Assembly: GCA_024699855.1 (NCBI GenBank)
Contig: JAMPIQ010000003.1
Span: 6,882,001 to 6,946,000, forward strand
DNA from: Aphelenchoides besseyi
Taxonomy: Eukaryota > Nematoda > Chromadorea > Rhabditida > Aphelenchoididae
Direction of reading: 5' to 3'
Length of the DNA: 64,000 nt
A program made the position numbers and the translations under genes. Under the pieces are notes generated by a model. It was not told the origin of the DNA, did not search any database, and saw nothing but the letters and a program-made list of their open reading frames with translations. Shown piece after piece: positions 37,305 through 49,156 of the stretch (positions are counted from its first letter, which is position 1; each line of letters opens with the position of its first letter).

Positions 37305-38182
37305 CTATAAAGCGGAAATTCTCGTCTGTTTGTCGGATTGTGGTATAACAAATGGATCTCGAAAGATTTCGTCGATCAATTCCAGGCGCATGATTTCAAT
37401 GAAACTCATTGAGATTCCTTTTGTTTGAACTTTAATCCACGGTGATGAAATGGTCTGCAAACGAATATATTGAAAGCTCAAATCGATTACCTTTTCTTCG
37501 GCCAATTGCTCACTTCTTCCAAGCAACTCGAGGATATTCTCACGATTTTCAATCCGTAGAATGAACTTACTTATGGTCGAGTACGGAACTTCCATTTCTC
37601 TGGCTGCCTAAATTCGCTAATAGGAACTGCACGTCAACTTCAACGTACTTCCAAGAAGTGATTAGTCAAAGCAACTGATTTGTTTTCCAGGAAAATTTGC
37701 TTCCAAAAGTAGTCCATAAATTTAAGATGAAGATGCGGTCTCTCTTGTCGAATGACGTTGAGAAACAGTAATGTTGCTCGACTACGACAATCCGCTTCGA
37801 ACATTCGCTGAACATGCGATTAGTCTTAAAAGAATCAAAACCCCCAACCTCAAATGATCCTTGAGCAAAGTTGTAATGATCGGCAATATTCCGCAGTTCG
37901 TTGACTTTGTAATCACGTTCAGCATTGCTTAGATCATTCCATTGATGACTGTCTTAACAAAACACTCAAAACAAGCAGAACAAAAAACTTACGAACTCTG
38001 TTATGTACAAGTAGGTTATTGAACGGTCGGTAGTCCACTTCGACTTGTCCAATTGATCGCCAAGCCAAATGTTTTTGACGGAGAATCTAAACAAAATTGC
38101 AAGAAACAAATGACTGTTAACCAACCTGAAATCCAAGCCATGAATACGGACAGCCAATATCGTAAAAGTATTGGATTTTCAT
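37305..38182 (-). CDS. glutathione S-transferase kappa-like (DsbA-fold) protein
   Basis: Six exons, 5' to 3': 38182-38126, 38086-37993, 37952-37849, 37807-37649, 37607-37491, 37454-37305; 226 residues, the length of animal GSTK1. The start reads YFYDIGCPYSWLGFQ, the thioredoxin-fold entry of kappa GST/HCCA isomerases, with Ser at the catalytic position. RPFNNLLVHN and a mid-protein helical insertion (EADCRSRATLLFLNVI) fit. The C-terminal half (SSPWIKVQTKGISMSFIEIMRLELI) is divergent and lacks the usual G-x-P-x-V-loop consensus. Family members sit in mitochondria or peroxisomes. Confidence 0.72.
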
Positions 38183-38531
38183 CACAAAGATGAACAGTAA
38201 ACAATAAAAATATTCCAACGAAATTATTAACTGAACCTTTTGCCAAAAGAAAGTTTCCAGTTAAAAGCTCAACGAAGGAAAACACCTAAGATACTAGAGA
38301 AGATGATACTCTACGCTTTCAAGTGTCACACAAAGTGATAACAACCAATTGAAGACAATAATTACAAGCCACAAAAGTTGTCGATAAAAGACTATTGAGT
38401 GGACAAGAAGACGAAGTGCGTCTCCAGCGGTCAATTTGCTACTCGAATTGAAACGAGAGAACCGTTTCGAGAACCGGAATGCAATCTCATCAGAAAGCTA
38501 CAGGTGTTTATTGTCCGCATGAATTCACACA

Positions 38532-39029
38532 TCACTCGAAAAAGACTTTGATTCGCAGTTCCCCTTGTGCTTCTCCGTAGTGTTCGGCCCAAGCCCCTGC
38601 AACAAGACTTGCTGATCGTCGTCCAACTGCTCAAACTCACCTGTAGCAGTGGATCCTTCCGGTGCGGGAATGTGATAGATGGCAAAGTGATGACGATCAG
38701 AAATCGGTTTATAGTCGGCTTGTGGTCTGGAACCGCGTGATCAACTATCAAAAGCTGTTGCTTACTTGTAAGTGATGAGCACTTCCGTGCTCTGACCATA
38801 ATCCAACGTTCCCATCGCCGGACGAATGCGAAACAAATCGTTTCGACTGCACTTGACTTTGAACGCTTGACGGGAATCGCTTTTGTTCGTAATGCGCATC
38901 GTTGTGGTTATTTCCGTAGATAAGTCGCCGCTGATCAACAACTGAAATTGAAATGGTCTTGAGAACCACCATCTTCTGTCCCACCCTTTTCTTCGGCTCA
39001 ACATCCAACTGGAAGTTGCGCTCGGTCAT
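38532..39029 (-). CDS. single MSP (Major Sperm Protein)-domain protein
   Basis: Exons 39029-38985, 38941-38766, 38726-38641, 38596-38532; 123 residues. The beta-sandwich is covered by LLISGDLSTEITTTMRITNKS, AFKVKCSRNDLFRIRPAMG, DYKPISDRHHFAIYHIPAPEG and the terminal GELRIKVFFE. The whole protein is one MSP domain with no membrane anchor, resembling the small VAP-like MSP-domain proteins of nematodes rather than MSP itself. Roles can include sperm motility scaffolds or extracellular signalling. It is divergent from a gene starting at 39194, leaving a 164-bp shared promoter. Confidence 0.9.
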
Positions 39030-39193
39030 TGAGAGAAAATCGAAGCAACCAATCGCAACCAAAACTCAAATCGAAATAAACCGAATCAAGAGACAAGTTT
39101 CCCACTTGCATGAATGCGGAACGCAACTGGTCTTCGAAAGACTCAAGTTTGCGGCCAAGATCACGATCATTCTTTTGATTTGCATTCGTGGAA

Positions 39194-40061
39194 ATGGCGT
39201 TTGAGTTCTTTGGGACGTGTACGCCTATGCTTCTTTGTAAGTCCCACATCTTCTGTTGTTCATCTAGCCTTCAGACTCATCGGCTCTGTTTGTGTGTTGT
39301 TTACGCAAAAAGCAATCAAAGAGCTCCGACCAAAGAAAACACAAGTCACTGGAATTATCCAACGACTACCTGTGCAATCTAACACAAACGACCGGCGACA
39401 CTCGACTTCAGACCCAAACGCCGGGACTTGGAAGAAGTGTCGATGAAGCGGGAATGACGCCAAATCCTCGAACAAGAAACACGGTTATCGACAGTCCATT
39501 CGACGCAAAGAAAAAGTGTTCGGGTGGATCCAATTCGGACAATCCAAACGGAAAATCCAAACGTCGAAAGCTCAGAACCAAACCCGTTTATGTTGCCGAA
39601 ACTCAACAGGCGACAAAAGTGACTCAGTCCGCAAAAAAACGTTGTCGGATCGAGACTTGAAACGGGCCTCCAACTACTTGGCAAAGATCAAAAGTCGGGT
39701 AGGCCTTCTCAGCACTACGATTCGAATTGATGTTCAGCGAGCAATTGAACGGGAGCGTCGTTTGAGTCGAGAACCACTTCTCATTGACGGACCACCAGCC
39801 GAGAGTTTCGATGAGGAACCGTTGCCGGCTGCAGCTCAACCGTCAAATGGACCCCCTGGTTGGCCTAAGTCGACAGAACCACTCAAAACGGCCGAACTAC
39901 TTCCCAGTCAACAGGAGAAACCGGCAATCAAAGAAGACAAAACGTGAGTGTTCCCCGAACTGATCGTCAAACTTTGTTTCAGACAATCAAGTCGTACTGC
40001 TCAATCTGTGATCGTTGAGCTCCGACCAATGAAGAACAGTGTCCATCTGCCGATTTCGTGA
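39194..40061 (+). CDS. unknown basic, possibly membrane-anchored protein
   Basis: Exons 39194-39236, 39275-39523, 39571-39943 and 39983-40061 give 247 residues with all phases matching. The N-terminus is hydrophobic (FEFFGTCTPMLLYSSALFVC) followed by CLRKKQSKSS, which fits a membrane anchor with a dibasic stop. The rest is polar, Lys/Arg-rich, then Pro-rich (EEPLPAAAQPSNGPPGW). The 39524-39570 intron has A-rich, exon-like sequence and a weak acceptor (CGAAAG). If it is retained, the frame ends at 39660. No family was recognised. Confidence 0.5.
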
Positions 40062-40097
40062 CTTTCCTGCTCAATAAACTCCTTTCTCCCCATTTGA

Positions 40098-40624
40098 ATG
40101 GTTGTTTTCGACTCACTCATAAGCTCGAGATGCACCTCTTCAACACGAACTCGTTCAAAGGCGCCGACGAATGCGAGTCAATACGGACCTTCAAGCAGTC
40201 AAGTGTTTCTGAGAATTTCACTGCCATTTAATGTTCAGATTATGAGTATTATGACCATGTCATTTCAAGTTCGTAGTTGCAAATAAGGTTAACATTAAAG
40301 GCGCCAACAATTGCTCTTCATTCACCGGGATCGTTAATCGCCGAATCAGCTTCTTTCGCACATGATTCAAACGGTCGATTGCATTTATCATTTGTTTCCT
40401 CGCTTTCTACACGTCTTCGACATTTGATTTCTCGATGTTCCAGTGGTTATAGCCTTTCAATTTCAGTTGGAGCGTCGGAATTGTATCCACAATATGCCAC
40501 TAAATATCTCGATCGACTTGTCCGAACTGGTCGATGGCCAAAATCTGAGCAAATACGAAAGCCAGTTGGATCAATTGTACGAACAAAGCGACAACAAAAA
40601 GCGACTTTATGCCACTTTCATTGA
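40098..40624 (+). CDS. doubtful upstream frame overlapping the mut-7 start
   Basis: ATG 40098 opens a frame whose candidate introns at ~40201-40242 (GTGTTT...GTTCAG) and ~40271-40302 (GTTCGT...TTAAAG) keep phase. It continues to 40624, overlapping the first mut-7 exon in another register. The product would be Ser/Thr/Arg-rich with no domain. It may be an upstream open reading frame of the mut-7 transcript or chance. Confidence 0.2.
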
Positions 40625-43600
40625 CATACTGCTCAGCACAAGCACAAAATCAACAGAACTCGAACCGCCCGACACCACCATCCGCAGACTGACGATTCTG
40701 CGTCGATTCATGGCTTACATCAACGACATGGAGAGCTCTCGTCTCCAAAAAGCACAGTCGAAATTGGAGTACGAATCCGAAAGTCGTGTGGTAAGTTCGG
40801 TTACACACTGGAAAGATCTCTGTCGAATTGTAGAACGCCGTTTTCAAGTTGGCGTTGGCTACTCGTTGGTACGACAAGTTCGCTCATTTGTTCCAGAATG
40901 AGACCATCACCGCAAAGTTCTCTGTTTTCTTGGACGTAAGCTGAGATCTCTTTCCATAATCAAACAAATTGATTCTTAGAGTCAGATAGACAACGATTTG
41001 GATCATGTTCTGCCATGGGCTTTCTATTCGAATTGCATTAGTCAGTGCAACGTCGAAAAGGTTTGCAGCCATTTTGTTTCGATTCCTATTCTCGGTTTCA
41101 GATCATTGCTCGTGCGGTCATCGACTCTCGTAATAACGAGAAGGCGCACATTGGGACCATTCTGAATCTAATGACCACTCATTCGTTTCCAGACGCCATC
41201 TTGAAAATGGTCCGCTACTTGGACGACTCTGTTGCTCTCTACAAGTCTCAGTACCAGAAAGTTCCACCACGCGGTCCACAGAAGGAGCTCAAATTGGCGC
41301 GTGAAATGGTCAAAGCGGTGTCCGAATCGCAAATGCTCAAGTACATCAATAACCTGCGAATCAGAGCCGAACTCAACGAGTCGCTGGTTCCAAATGCAGT
41401 TTTCGTTCGCAAGATGCGTCATCTCATACACGTTTATCCGAAGAGCCAAGAAGCCGCGAACGAAGACACGGACATTGTTCAGCAGAATGTTCTGCATCTA
41501 ATGAACGGCGACGATCAGATGCAGTACGCGGTGCTCAAGTTCATTGCCGTCAAAGATAGAAGTCAAGCAATGTTCTACGTTGCCTATCTGAACGTTCCAC
41601 AAGAAAACTGGCCGTTGGAGTTGAAAGGACAGTGCGAAGAGAATTGGAAGGATGCGCAAAAGCAAGCGACCAAAGAGCAAGTCATGGCGCCACATCTCCT
41701 CATGAAGGTTTCTTTCAGGTGCAGCAAACTGGAAAAGGAATACACCACCTACAAGATGCCAAATAGTCTGAGTCTGTTGAACGATGGAGCTCACGTGGTG
41801 ACGCTGATCGATCAGCCTTATGAGTTGGAATCACTCTTCTATCCCTTTCTCGAGAAGAACACGAAATTCGGTTTCGATGCCGAATGGGAACAAAGTTACT
41901 CGGGCGAAGTGGGAACGTGAGTTCGGTCTTTTGAGCACTAGTTTCCCTTCGTTTTTCAGTCTTGGCCTGTTGCAGATCTCGACACTCAAACAGACAATGT
42001 TGCTTGACGTTGCTGCCTTTGCCATAACCCATCAGTTCACTCAAACCCAATGGTCGACGTTGTTCTCCAAGTTACTGGCCATGGACAACAAGTTTTACGG
42101 CTAGCTGGCGAACAAATGACACTGACACAAGCATGGTTTTAGGTTTTGCATTGGAAAGTGATCTCAAAACGATTCTGCACAACTTCCCGTTCTTGCTTCA
42201 AACCGACTATCCGAAGAACGGAAACATGATCTGTCTACGTAATGTCTTCGAGAAAGTAAGTGGTCAACAAAGAGCTCGAGCACGATTCGCTTCTTGTAGC
42301 TCTCTCATGACAAAAACGAAATCTACGAACAATTGTTCGAGGAGGAACCGCCGAGTAGCATCAACTTGGCGGAAATAAGCGACAAGTACATGCAAATCCG
42401 AGTGCCCAAATCCGAACAGTCGTCCGTCTGGACTTTCAGACCTCTGCGCAAAAAACAGCTCAAATACGCGGCCTTGGATTCGTATCTTTGTATTACGATT
42501 TACGCAAAACTAAACAAGCAACTGACAAGAGAGTAAGAAGAAAACAAGACAATCTAATTGTTGATTAGAATCGGACAGGAAGAAACAAACCGTCTCCTCA
42601 GTCCAATGCAATGGCCGATCAAGAACGCCAATTCGGATTGTGATTCCGGATCGAACTCTTCGAGCAATGGAACTGATCGTGCGGGAAGGAAAACCAAAGC
42701 TCAACATTTCACGAACGATGAGCTCACTACAATCATTCAGGTTGGTAGCCAGTAGTCATCAACTGTCTTGAATGCAACTTCAGAACAGCAACAATAAGCT
42801 TCAAGTCGCCGGTGCCAATAACCTTCAGTCCGCCTCGACTCGACGTTACATCGCCGACTCCATGTGCTCTCAACTCGGCATCCTTCTTCGTCGTTGTGGT
42901 CTGAGTGTTCTGTCCGGAAACGATCCAATCGTCATATCCAATCATTGCAATGCGGATTCCGAAATGCGCATTTTGACTTGTGGAAAGGCAGTAAACAAAG
43001 TAAGTTCCGACTAAAAAGACTTCCAATTGGTTTATCTGCTGTTTGCAGTTTCCGTTCTTTGGTCGTGTTCTCAACATTGCCGCTTCGAGTACCACTCTGG
43101 ACGTGCAACTGAACCAGTTTCTTCAAATGGAACGTCTGGTCGTTGATTTGAATGAAATGAACAATCGCTGCACACGTTGCAACAGCAAATGGTTGGTTTG
43201 GACACCAACTGCAGTTATGCGCTATCTGCACACGCGTTTCTGCTTGCTGAACACGAACGGCAGTGACATGAGCAGCTACACTCCCGAAGACCTGTTTGCT
43301 GCCAAAGATCAACTAAAGAACATCGATCGAGAACCATTTATCGGCTACAATAGTGGTGCTTGTGAAGGAACACTGGGGTTTCTCTTCGTCACACCCAATG
43401 GAATGATCGATTTGAAGCAAGTGCCCTTCTTGTCTAACCATTGACCATTGATTTCAGCCAACTCAACATCATGCGACTTCAACATCACGTCTCCATTCCA
43501 GGAGTCAAGCGCTTGCCTTTGACTTTGGCTACACACATCAACTACGTGACTACCGAGTTCCCACCCAACCTACTACACGCAATTTGTGCAAGTTGTGGTC

Positions 43601-43659
43601 GAGAAAATGCCGAATCGACCATTCTGGCCAACTCCAAAGAAGTCATTACTTGGGAATAA
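40494..43659 (+). CDS. mut-7: MUT-7/EXD3/Nibbler 3'-5' exoribonuclease
   Basis: Eleven exons (40494-40790, 40834-40935, 40980-41060, 41102-41916, 41960-42099, 42143-42255, 42300-42532, 42569-42740, 42784-42999, 43049-43416, 43458-43659) give 912 residues, close to C. elegans MUT-7. A helical N-terminus is followed by a DEDDy nuclease core: FGFDAEWEQ (D and E), FYGFALESDL (second D) and KYAALDSYLCITIY (D and Y). A Mut7-C domain follows (RRYIADSMCSQLGILLRRCG) with a CTRCNSKW zinc-finger pair. Such proteins trim small RNAs and serve RNAi and transposon silencing. Intron 10 (43417-43457) is GC-AG; intron 5 (42100-42142) also appears to use a GC donor. Confidence 0.93.
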
Positions 43660-43847
43660 GAGTTGTCAGATTCCTTCGCTTTTGTTCGATCTTTTCCTAG
43701 CTGCCAACAGATTACCTTTGTATATCGCCTCTATTTGGGATTTCCATCGTTTTATTGTTTACTGTTTGCTTTTATCTAATAAAACATTTGATTCGATTTT
43801 GACGGCCGCAGAAAACGTCTCTGTTTATTTGCTCGAAACTCAGTTCT

Positions 43848-44263
43848 TCATTCTTGAAGCCAACGAATGAACGAAGAGCGACTGACAACTTTCGGATCTT
43901 CGTTATCGTCGAGTGGAATGATCACGAAGCCAGTAGACGAACTCTGAGTTTCTGGCGCCTTGGAATGAGCAGAATGAGCGACCGAAAGATCAACCGATCC
44001 ACTGTCCTCTGAATTGGTTACCGCCTCAACAGCTGTCGGTGAAGCAGTCAAGGTCTAGAAAAGATTCGTGCAATCAACAAACGACTTACATTCGGTTGGA
44101 TCGAATGATTCAAACAGAAACTCAACGGCGGACGACGATAACAACCAGTGAGTTTGGACACGCAGACCGACGAAGTGGTTTTGATGCACAGAACCAAAAC
44201 AATCAGAACAAAAACCAAGACGACAAGAACGATCAGATATTGGTTTCCAGTCAGTACTTCCAT
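43848..44263 (-). CDS. small single-pass membrane protein
   Basis: Two exons (44263-44090, 44054-43848) joined in phase 0 give 126 residues. An N-terminal hydrophobic helix (YLIVLVVLVFVLIVLVLCI) is followed by a short Cys-containing basic loop and an acidic, Ser-rich tail. No signal cleavage site is obvious, so a signal anchor is likely. It is the last gene of a minus-strand run of three secretory or membrane genes (141 bp after its neighbour). No family was recognised. Confidence 0.6.
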
Positions 44264-44404
44264 TGGACTGATCAAGTCAAGGCCCAAAACAAATGATCAA
44301 AGTTAGGGACAAAAATCTTAAATCGTTAGTTTGCAAATTTGGTTCTTTTCAGTGACTACATGGTTTATTGGATTGAACGAAAGAGACAATGAAAAGTAAA
44401 ATTG

Positions 44405-46629
44405 TTAATCGTGTGGCTTCTTAACCGACGAATTAGAAGCCGCGGTTTTCGATTTCTTGGTCTTTTTGTGTTTGTGACGTTTGCGAGTCTTCTTCTTGTC
44501 ATCCGATGCGCGTGATTCTGAAGCTTGTAAATGAATAGCCTATACCCATGAACTGACTTTTTGATGGCTTTAACTGAGAATCGGCATTTGCGTCTTCAGC
44601 TGAACGCGATTTCTTCTTTTTCTTGCCAACGCTTTTTTTGCTTGATTTCGACTTCACAGATCTGAAATTCGACAGTCAAATTGGTACACAGCCTTGAAAA
44701 CTCACTCAACCTTTGATCCACTTGATTTGTCCGACTTGTCGGTCGTTGGAGTGGTCAAACTGCTAACCGATGTTCCATCGGTTCCGACTTTCTTAGTCGA
44801 TTTGCTCGTTGCTTTATTGCGCTTGGATCTTGACTTCTTACTGCGTTTTTCGCTACGACTGCTTTTTGATTTTCGTTCTTGTTCTCCAGGCGCCACCGTG
44901 GGCTTCTCCTCGGTCTTCGCATTTTTCTCAGCTTTTACAGTTTTCTCAACCTTGGGGATCTCTTCAAGCTTTGGTTTTTCATCATCCAATTTAGCCGGCA
45001 ATTTAGACGCTTGAGGTTCTTCGGGGTCGACAGTCGGCAAGAGAGTCGGTGGTACCTTTGGTTGCGAATCAAACATAAACACTTATAGTAAGAAGCGACT
45101 ACTTACCTTTGGAACTTGCGACTGTTCATCTGGCAAACGAGCCGTTCCAACGTCTCGTGTTGGAGAGACGGCCTTTGGAATCGAAACTTGTTGATTGATC
45201 TTAACTATCTCGTCCGCTGGACGAGCAGTAGAAACATCACGAGTGGGAGAATCAGCTTTGACCGGTTGTTTTAATCCCAATTGTTGTTCTGTCTAGAATC
45301 AGGTTTTGTTATTGAAATTAAAATTAGAATTCTACTTCATTCGGACTCTTGGCGGTTTCAACGTCACGTGTCGGCGAATGAGCTTTAGGCGATTGTTTGT
45401 CTTCATCTGGCAAACGTGCGGTTCCGACATCGCGAGTCGGAGACGAAGCTTTTGATTGAAGCTCAGAAGAAGCAATCGCATTCTAAACCATTAAGTGATC
45501 AAAATCGTTTACTCGAAGAAACCGGGGTTTTGATCTCCGACTTTTCTTCTAATAAGCGGGCTGTGGAAACGTCACGAGTTGGAGAATGAGCCTTTGAAGT
45601 TGGTTGTTGAACCTTCTAAACAGGTTGGTTGACTTGAAAAGTAAATTTATTACCGAAGTTGGTTGTTTTTCCTCCTCGGGCAAACGAGCAGTTCCAACAT
45701 CTTTGGTTGGAGAATATGCTTTCGGAATCTCGACCTTCACAGTCGCTTTTCCTTCTTTCTAAATGTCAAAAACGATATAAAAACCAAGTGGGTATCTAAC
45801 TTCGCGATCACTCTTAGCCGGTCCTGCGTCTTGAGTAGGTGGATGGGCCTTCGGCTGAGCATCTTTTCTTCCAACCTAAAGAACTTTTAACTATCTGAGC
45901 GTTAGACTAACCGGAATCTTCTTTTTTTCTTCTTCGACCAAACTACCACTCAGAACTTTCAAACTCTGTTGTTCAGTCTGAAAATTGAAAGTAACCAAAG
46001 AAACAGAAACGACCAACCTCGCGAGTTGAAGACTTTGAATGTTGCTCGTCCGATTTCACACTCGGAGAATCGAAGAAGTTGGGCGATGGCTGAGCAGTCG
46101 GCTTCTTTGTTTCTGGTTGAACAGAGTCATGTTGGGAGTTATTGTCGACCACTGGAGCGGCCGAAAAATCCTCAATCTTTGAGTGGTATTACTTGTTTCA
46201 AGTAAACCAAACTTACGGACGGTGCCGAACGAGGAGTGCGAAGATCCTCCAATGAAAGACGTTTTGCTGTTGTTATAACTGGACTTTGAACTGATGGTTT
46301 GACTTCAACCATCTTTTCCACCTTTTTCTCATCTGCCTTCTCCACTTTCTTCTCATCCACCTTTGCCAACTTCTTCTCGTCTGCTTTATCCAACTTCTTT
46401 TCATCAACCTTCCCAATCGGACGTTCTTCGGTTTTTGCTTTCGACGACACACGAGCAATTGGCTTATCTTTCACTTGTGGAGCCACGATCTCGCTCGGGA
46501 AAGCATCACAAATGGTATTGGATTTGCGCTAAAAACACTTTGATTTATTCCTCAATTCGTGATAGTCACCAGCTCAAAGAAGTAGAAGACTATTGCTGCC
46601 GTCACTGAACCCAAAACCGCGGCAATCAT
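44405..46629 (-). CDS. membrane-anchored protein with exon-encoded SPTRDVGTARLPDE repeats and charged tail
   Basis: From ATG 46629 a hydrophobic helix (AAVLGSVTAAIVFYFFEL) is followed by a long low-complexity tail. First come KVDEKKLDKADEKK-type heptads, then a run of short exons (~45100-45880) carrying seven copies of a 14-residue motif (SPTRDVGTARLPDE and variants). Then comes a Pro/Lys/Glu region and a Lys/Ser-rich end (KRHKHKKTKKSKTAASNSS) with TAA at 44405. Introns are ~40 nt. No family was recognised. A single helix with a ~500-residue disordered tail suggests a scaffold or cytoskeletal tether. Not every exon border was verified. Confidence 0.6.
45100..45880 (-). repeat. degenerate coding repeat, seven copies of an ~14-residue motif
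   Basis: Copies read, in 5' to 3' order: PPTQDAGPAKSDRE, SPTKDVGTARLPEE, SPTRDVSTARLLEE, SPTRDVETAKSPNE, SPTRDVGTARLPDE, SPTRDVGTARLPDE and SPTRDVSTARPADE. They are usually preceded by K-A-H/Y/S. Copies fall one or two per exon, which suggests spread by exon duplication. Each contains an S/T-P site. Confidence 0.8.
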
Positions 46630-46821
46630 CGCAAACGAACAAACGACTGAACACCAAACTGCACCTCTGCAGAAGTGATCGCAAAATGATTTGGTTTATT
46701 TTCTTTGCTAACATTTGTATAACTTAATAATTCCTTTACAATTTCACCATTTTAGGAGCGAATTCAAAACGGAATGAAGTTTATTGGAGGTAGAAACAGG
46801 TTACAGCACAAGTTGAAAAAC

Positions 46822-48235
46822 TTACATAACGAAGTTAACTAATACAAGAAGACCTAGTGCTTGAAGAACAGATAATACAAATTGCGGTTTTTGTGTGCTT
46901 CCAGTTGACCCAAAATCATCTTCATAGACCGAAGGCGAAGGGAAAGAAGGACAACTGCACGGTTCCTGGGGCGGTAGATGTCGAAGCGGATGAACTCTGT
47001 TGTTTTTGATGAAGATTTGGTGTCTTCGGGTGGTGATAAAACGGTCTGCTGGGTTCAGAATTGGAATGATCATATAGCGTCGTTCGTACGGGAAATTCGG
47101 TGGTCGAACAAAGGTCTCCAACTCAGGTGGCACAAAAAATGCCTGGCTGAAATTGTTGTTCAATTTTGATAAACATTCTTTAATTTACCCTGTTATTTCG
47201 TCTTCAATCACATAATAGTAATGACGAGTCGCGTAGTTTGAACTAAGAGTAATAGTATCAGCGTAATTCTGAATACTTACATGTGAGCTGCTTGGGCTAA
47301 AGACATCTTTAGACCGTAACGATAAGCCACGGTTTCGGTGTCCGAATGCAACAGTCGTCCGTCGTCCGGATCAATAATACAATGTCGACCAAAATTCTAA
47401 ACGATCTTCTATTCACTGCGTCTGCTTATAAGCTTACAAAACAATTACGGCTAATGTGATCCAACACTGTTTGTTCCAACACGGTCCATGGAATGTCCGA
47501 GTAGTCGCGTAAAACTCTTCGTTCGTCCAAACGATAACTCGCATCTAATCGCATAACTTCGTTGATATTCAAAACTTTTGTTTGATTGACAAATAACCAA
47601 TCCTGATATACGAATTGATATTTGAAGCTGGGATTTGGTTCGACTTGAACTTCTCGTCGACCTTCTTTTCCCCACAAAGTATAAATCTCCAATTTTCGTC
47701 CATTTGTCATGATCAAATAGTCACCGTAGAAAGTCGTTAACAAACGTAAATCAACTCCATAATCGGGAATAGTCGCGATTTTTACTCCTTCGTATGTTCG
47801 ATGTCCGTGTTTTGCTGCAATCCAATATTATATGCGCTTACGGTTTTGACAACAACTTTTCATGAGATACAGATTAAAAATTGAAGCTCCAGCAGGAGTG
47901 ACTTGCTGAGGTCCCTGCCAGATTTCGTAGTATTCCAAAAAGTCACCAGGAATCAACGGCTCCAACGCCTTTCCATTAAAGTCATTGGGAATGTAAGGAG
48001 CTACAAACGTGAAAACTTATCATGATATAATTCGTGTCAATTTTGATTTGACAAACAGAAACATGACGTGATCGCTTATTTTTGAAGATAAAACTTTGAA
48101 GAAGACTCTAACTATGAGGTCTTATACAGATAACTTACGTCGAACATACTGAACTCGAAAGTCGTTGATTTCGTCGGCAATTGCAACCGCAAGAGACAAG
48201 AAAACAAGGAGCATCTCAACATGTAACCGAGACAT
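46822..48235 (-). CDS. secreted or GPI-anchored protein, unknown family
   Basis: From ATG 48235, a signal peptide (MLLVFLSLAVAIA) leads an extracellular domain of about 320 residues with beta-rich, aromatic sequence: DFLEYYEIWQGPQQVTPAG, SCCQNPKHGHRTYEG and YQFVYQDWLFVNQTK. A Pro/Cys segment (PPQEPCSCPSFPSP) precedes a hydrophobic C-terminal tail (FVLSVLQALGLLVLVNFVM) ending at 46822, which fits a GPI-attachment signal. One intron (RC of 47820-47846) is only 27 nt. No family was recognised. It is the first gene of the minus-strand trio. Confidence 0.65.
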
Positions 48236-48744
48236 GGCCGTTAGTAAACAGCTTAAGTTGACATAAGAATTCGAGTTTCAGAACACCGAAATATCCGATC
48301 AATTTCTATTCGATTGACCTCTCGATCTTTTCAATTTTTGAGGGAAATAAATCGAAAAAGTAGCAAACGATTTTCGTTCGACACTTCGAATTGGTCGTTT
48401 TTTCGAAGTTTTGCGATGTAACGCCTGTTTTTTGCTATCGAGAACAGCGGCCGAAGAGAACGAGTGCCACGGCCTTTAAACGTTTCTCTCAATTCAGCCA
48501 AACGATCAACCGTTGATTTTAAAAACCACGAAGCTATTAAGCACCTCAATTTGTTTGTCGTAAAAACAAAATGTTGAAGGATGATACTCAAGTTTATTGA
48601 TGTTGATTCACAAATCGAAATTTGAAGCCTAAGGACCGTGAACGGAGTTTGTACAAAACGAAAGTTCAATCCAAATTTGCCTTCCAACCATAATCTTTCA
48701 AGTACCTAAAATCCGTTGGTTTGTCGTTAAATAAACCCCTTTCA
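48236..48744. other. intergenic
   Basis: A 118-codon minus frame (48331-48687) lacks splice support and motifs. The region separates the mitochondrial cluster from the secretory trio. Confidence 0.45.
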
Positions 48745-49029
48745 TTACGTTTTATAACCACCAACGGTATTTCGACGATTGGCCAAATACGGTGCCGGAT
48801 AGTCTTCGGGTGGTCGACGAGCCATTGCAACTTCGCTGTCCGAACGTACGACGTCGAAACGAGAGCGATACCAAGGTTTCGTATTCGACGGCCACTTCCA
48901 TAGCTTATACCCGAGAACTACGGTGCCGCCGACTCCAATGGTGCTGATGAAAATAAACTGTTCCGGAAACTCCTTGAACAGTCCATGAAGCAATCTATTC
49001 ATTCGACTGAGACGTTGAACGAACAGCAT
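48745..49029 (-). CDS. small single-pass protein, probably mitochondrial
   Basis: A single exon of 94 residues. The N-terminus is basic (RLSRMNRLLHGLFKEF), followed by one hydrophobic segment (QFIFISTIGVGGTVVLGYKL) and a polar C-terminus (SRFDVVRSDSEVAMARRPPEDYPAPYL). Size, topology and its place after COQ5 and bS18m suggest an inner-membrane subunit, perhaps a complex I accessory protein (NDUFA3-type). I could not confirm a family. An acceptor (TATTTCCAG) ends 5 nt before the ATG. Confidence 0.6.
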   Translation of the reverse strand: MLFVQRLSRMNRLLHGLFKEFPEQFIFISTIGVGGTVVLGYKLWKWPSNTKPWYRSRFDVVRSDSEVAMARRPPEDYPAPYLANRRNTVGGYKT

Positions 49030-49156
49030 TGTCTCTGGAAATACTAATAAGAAAATCTAAGCGAAGACGTAAAAAGAGATATTTGTAGCGTTGAAAACGC
49101 TGCTGAGATCAACGAAATTAACACAGGAACTCTAATAGTTTATCCAAACAAACGAA

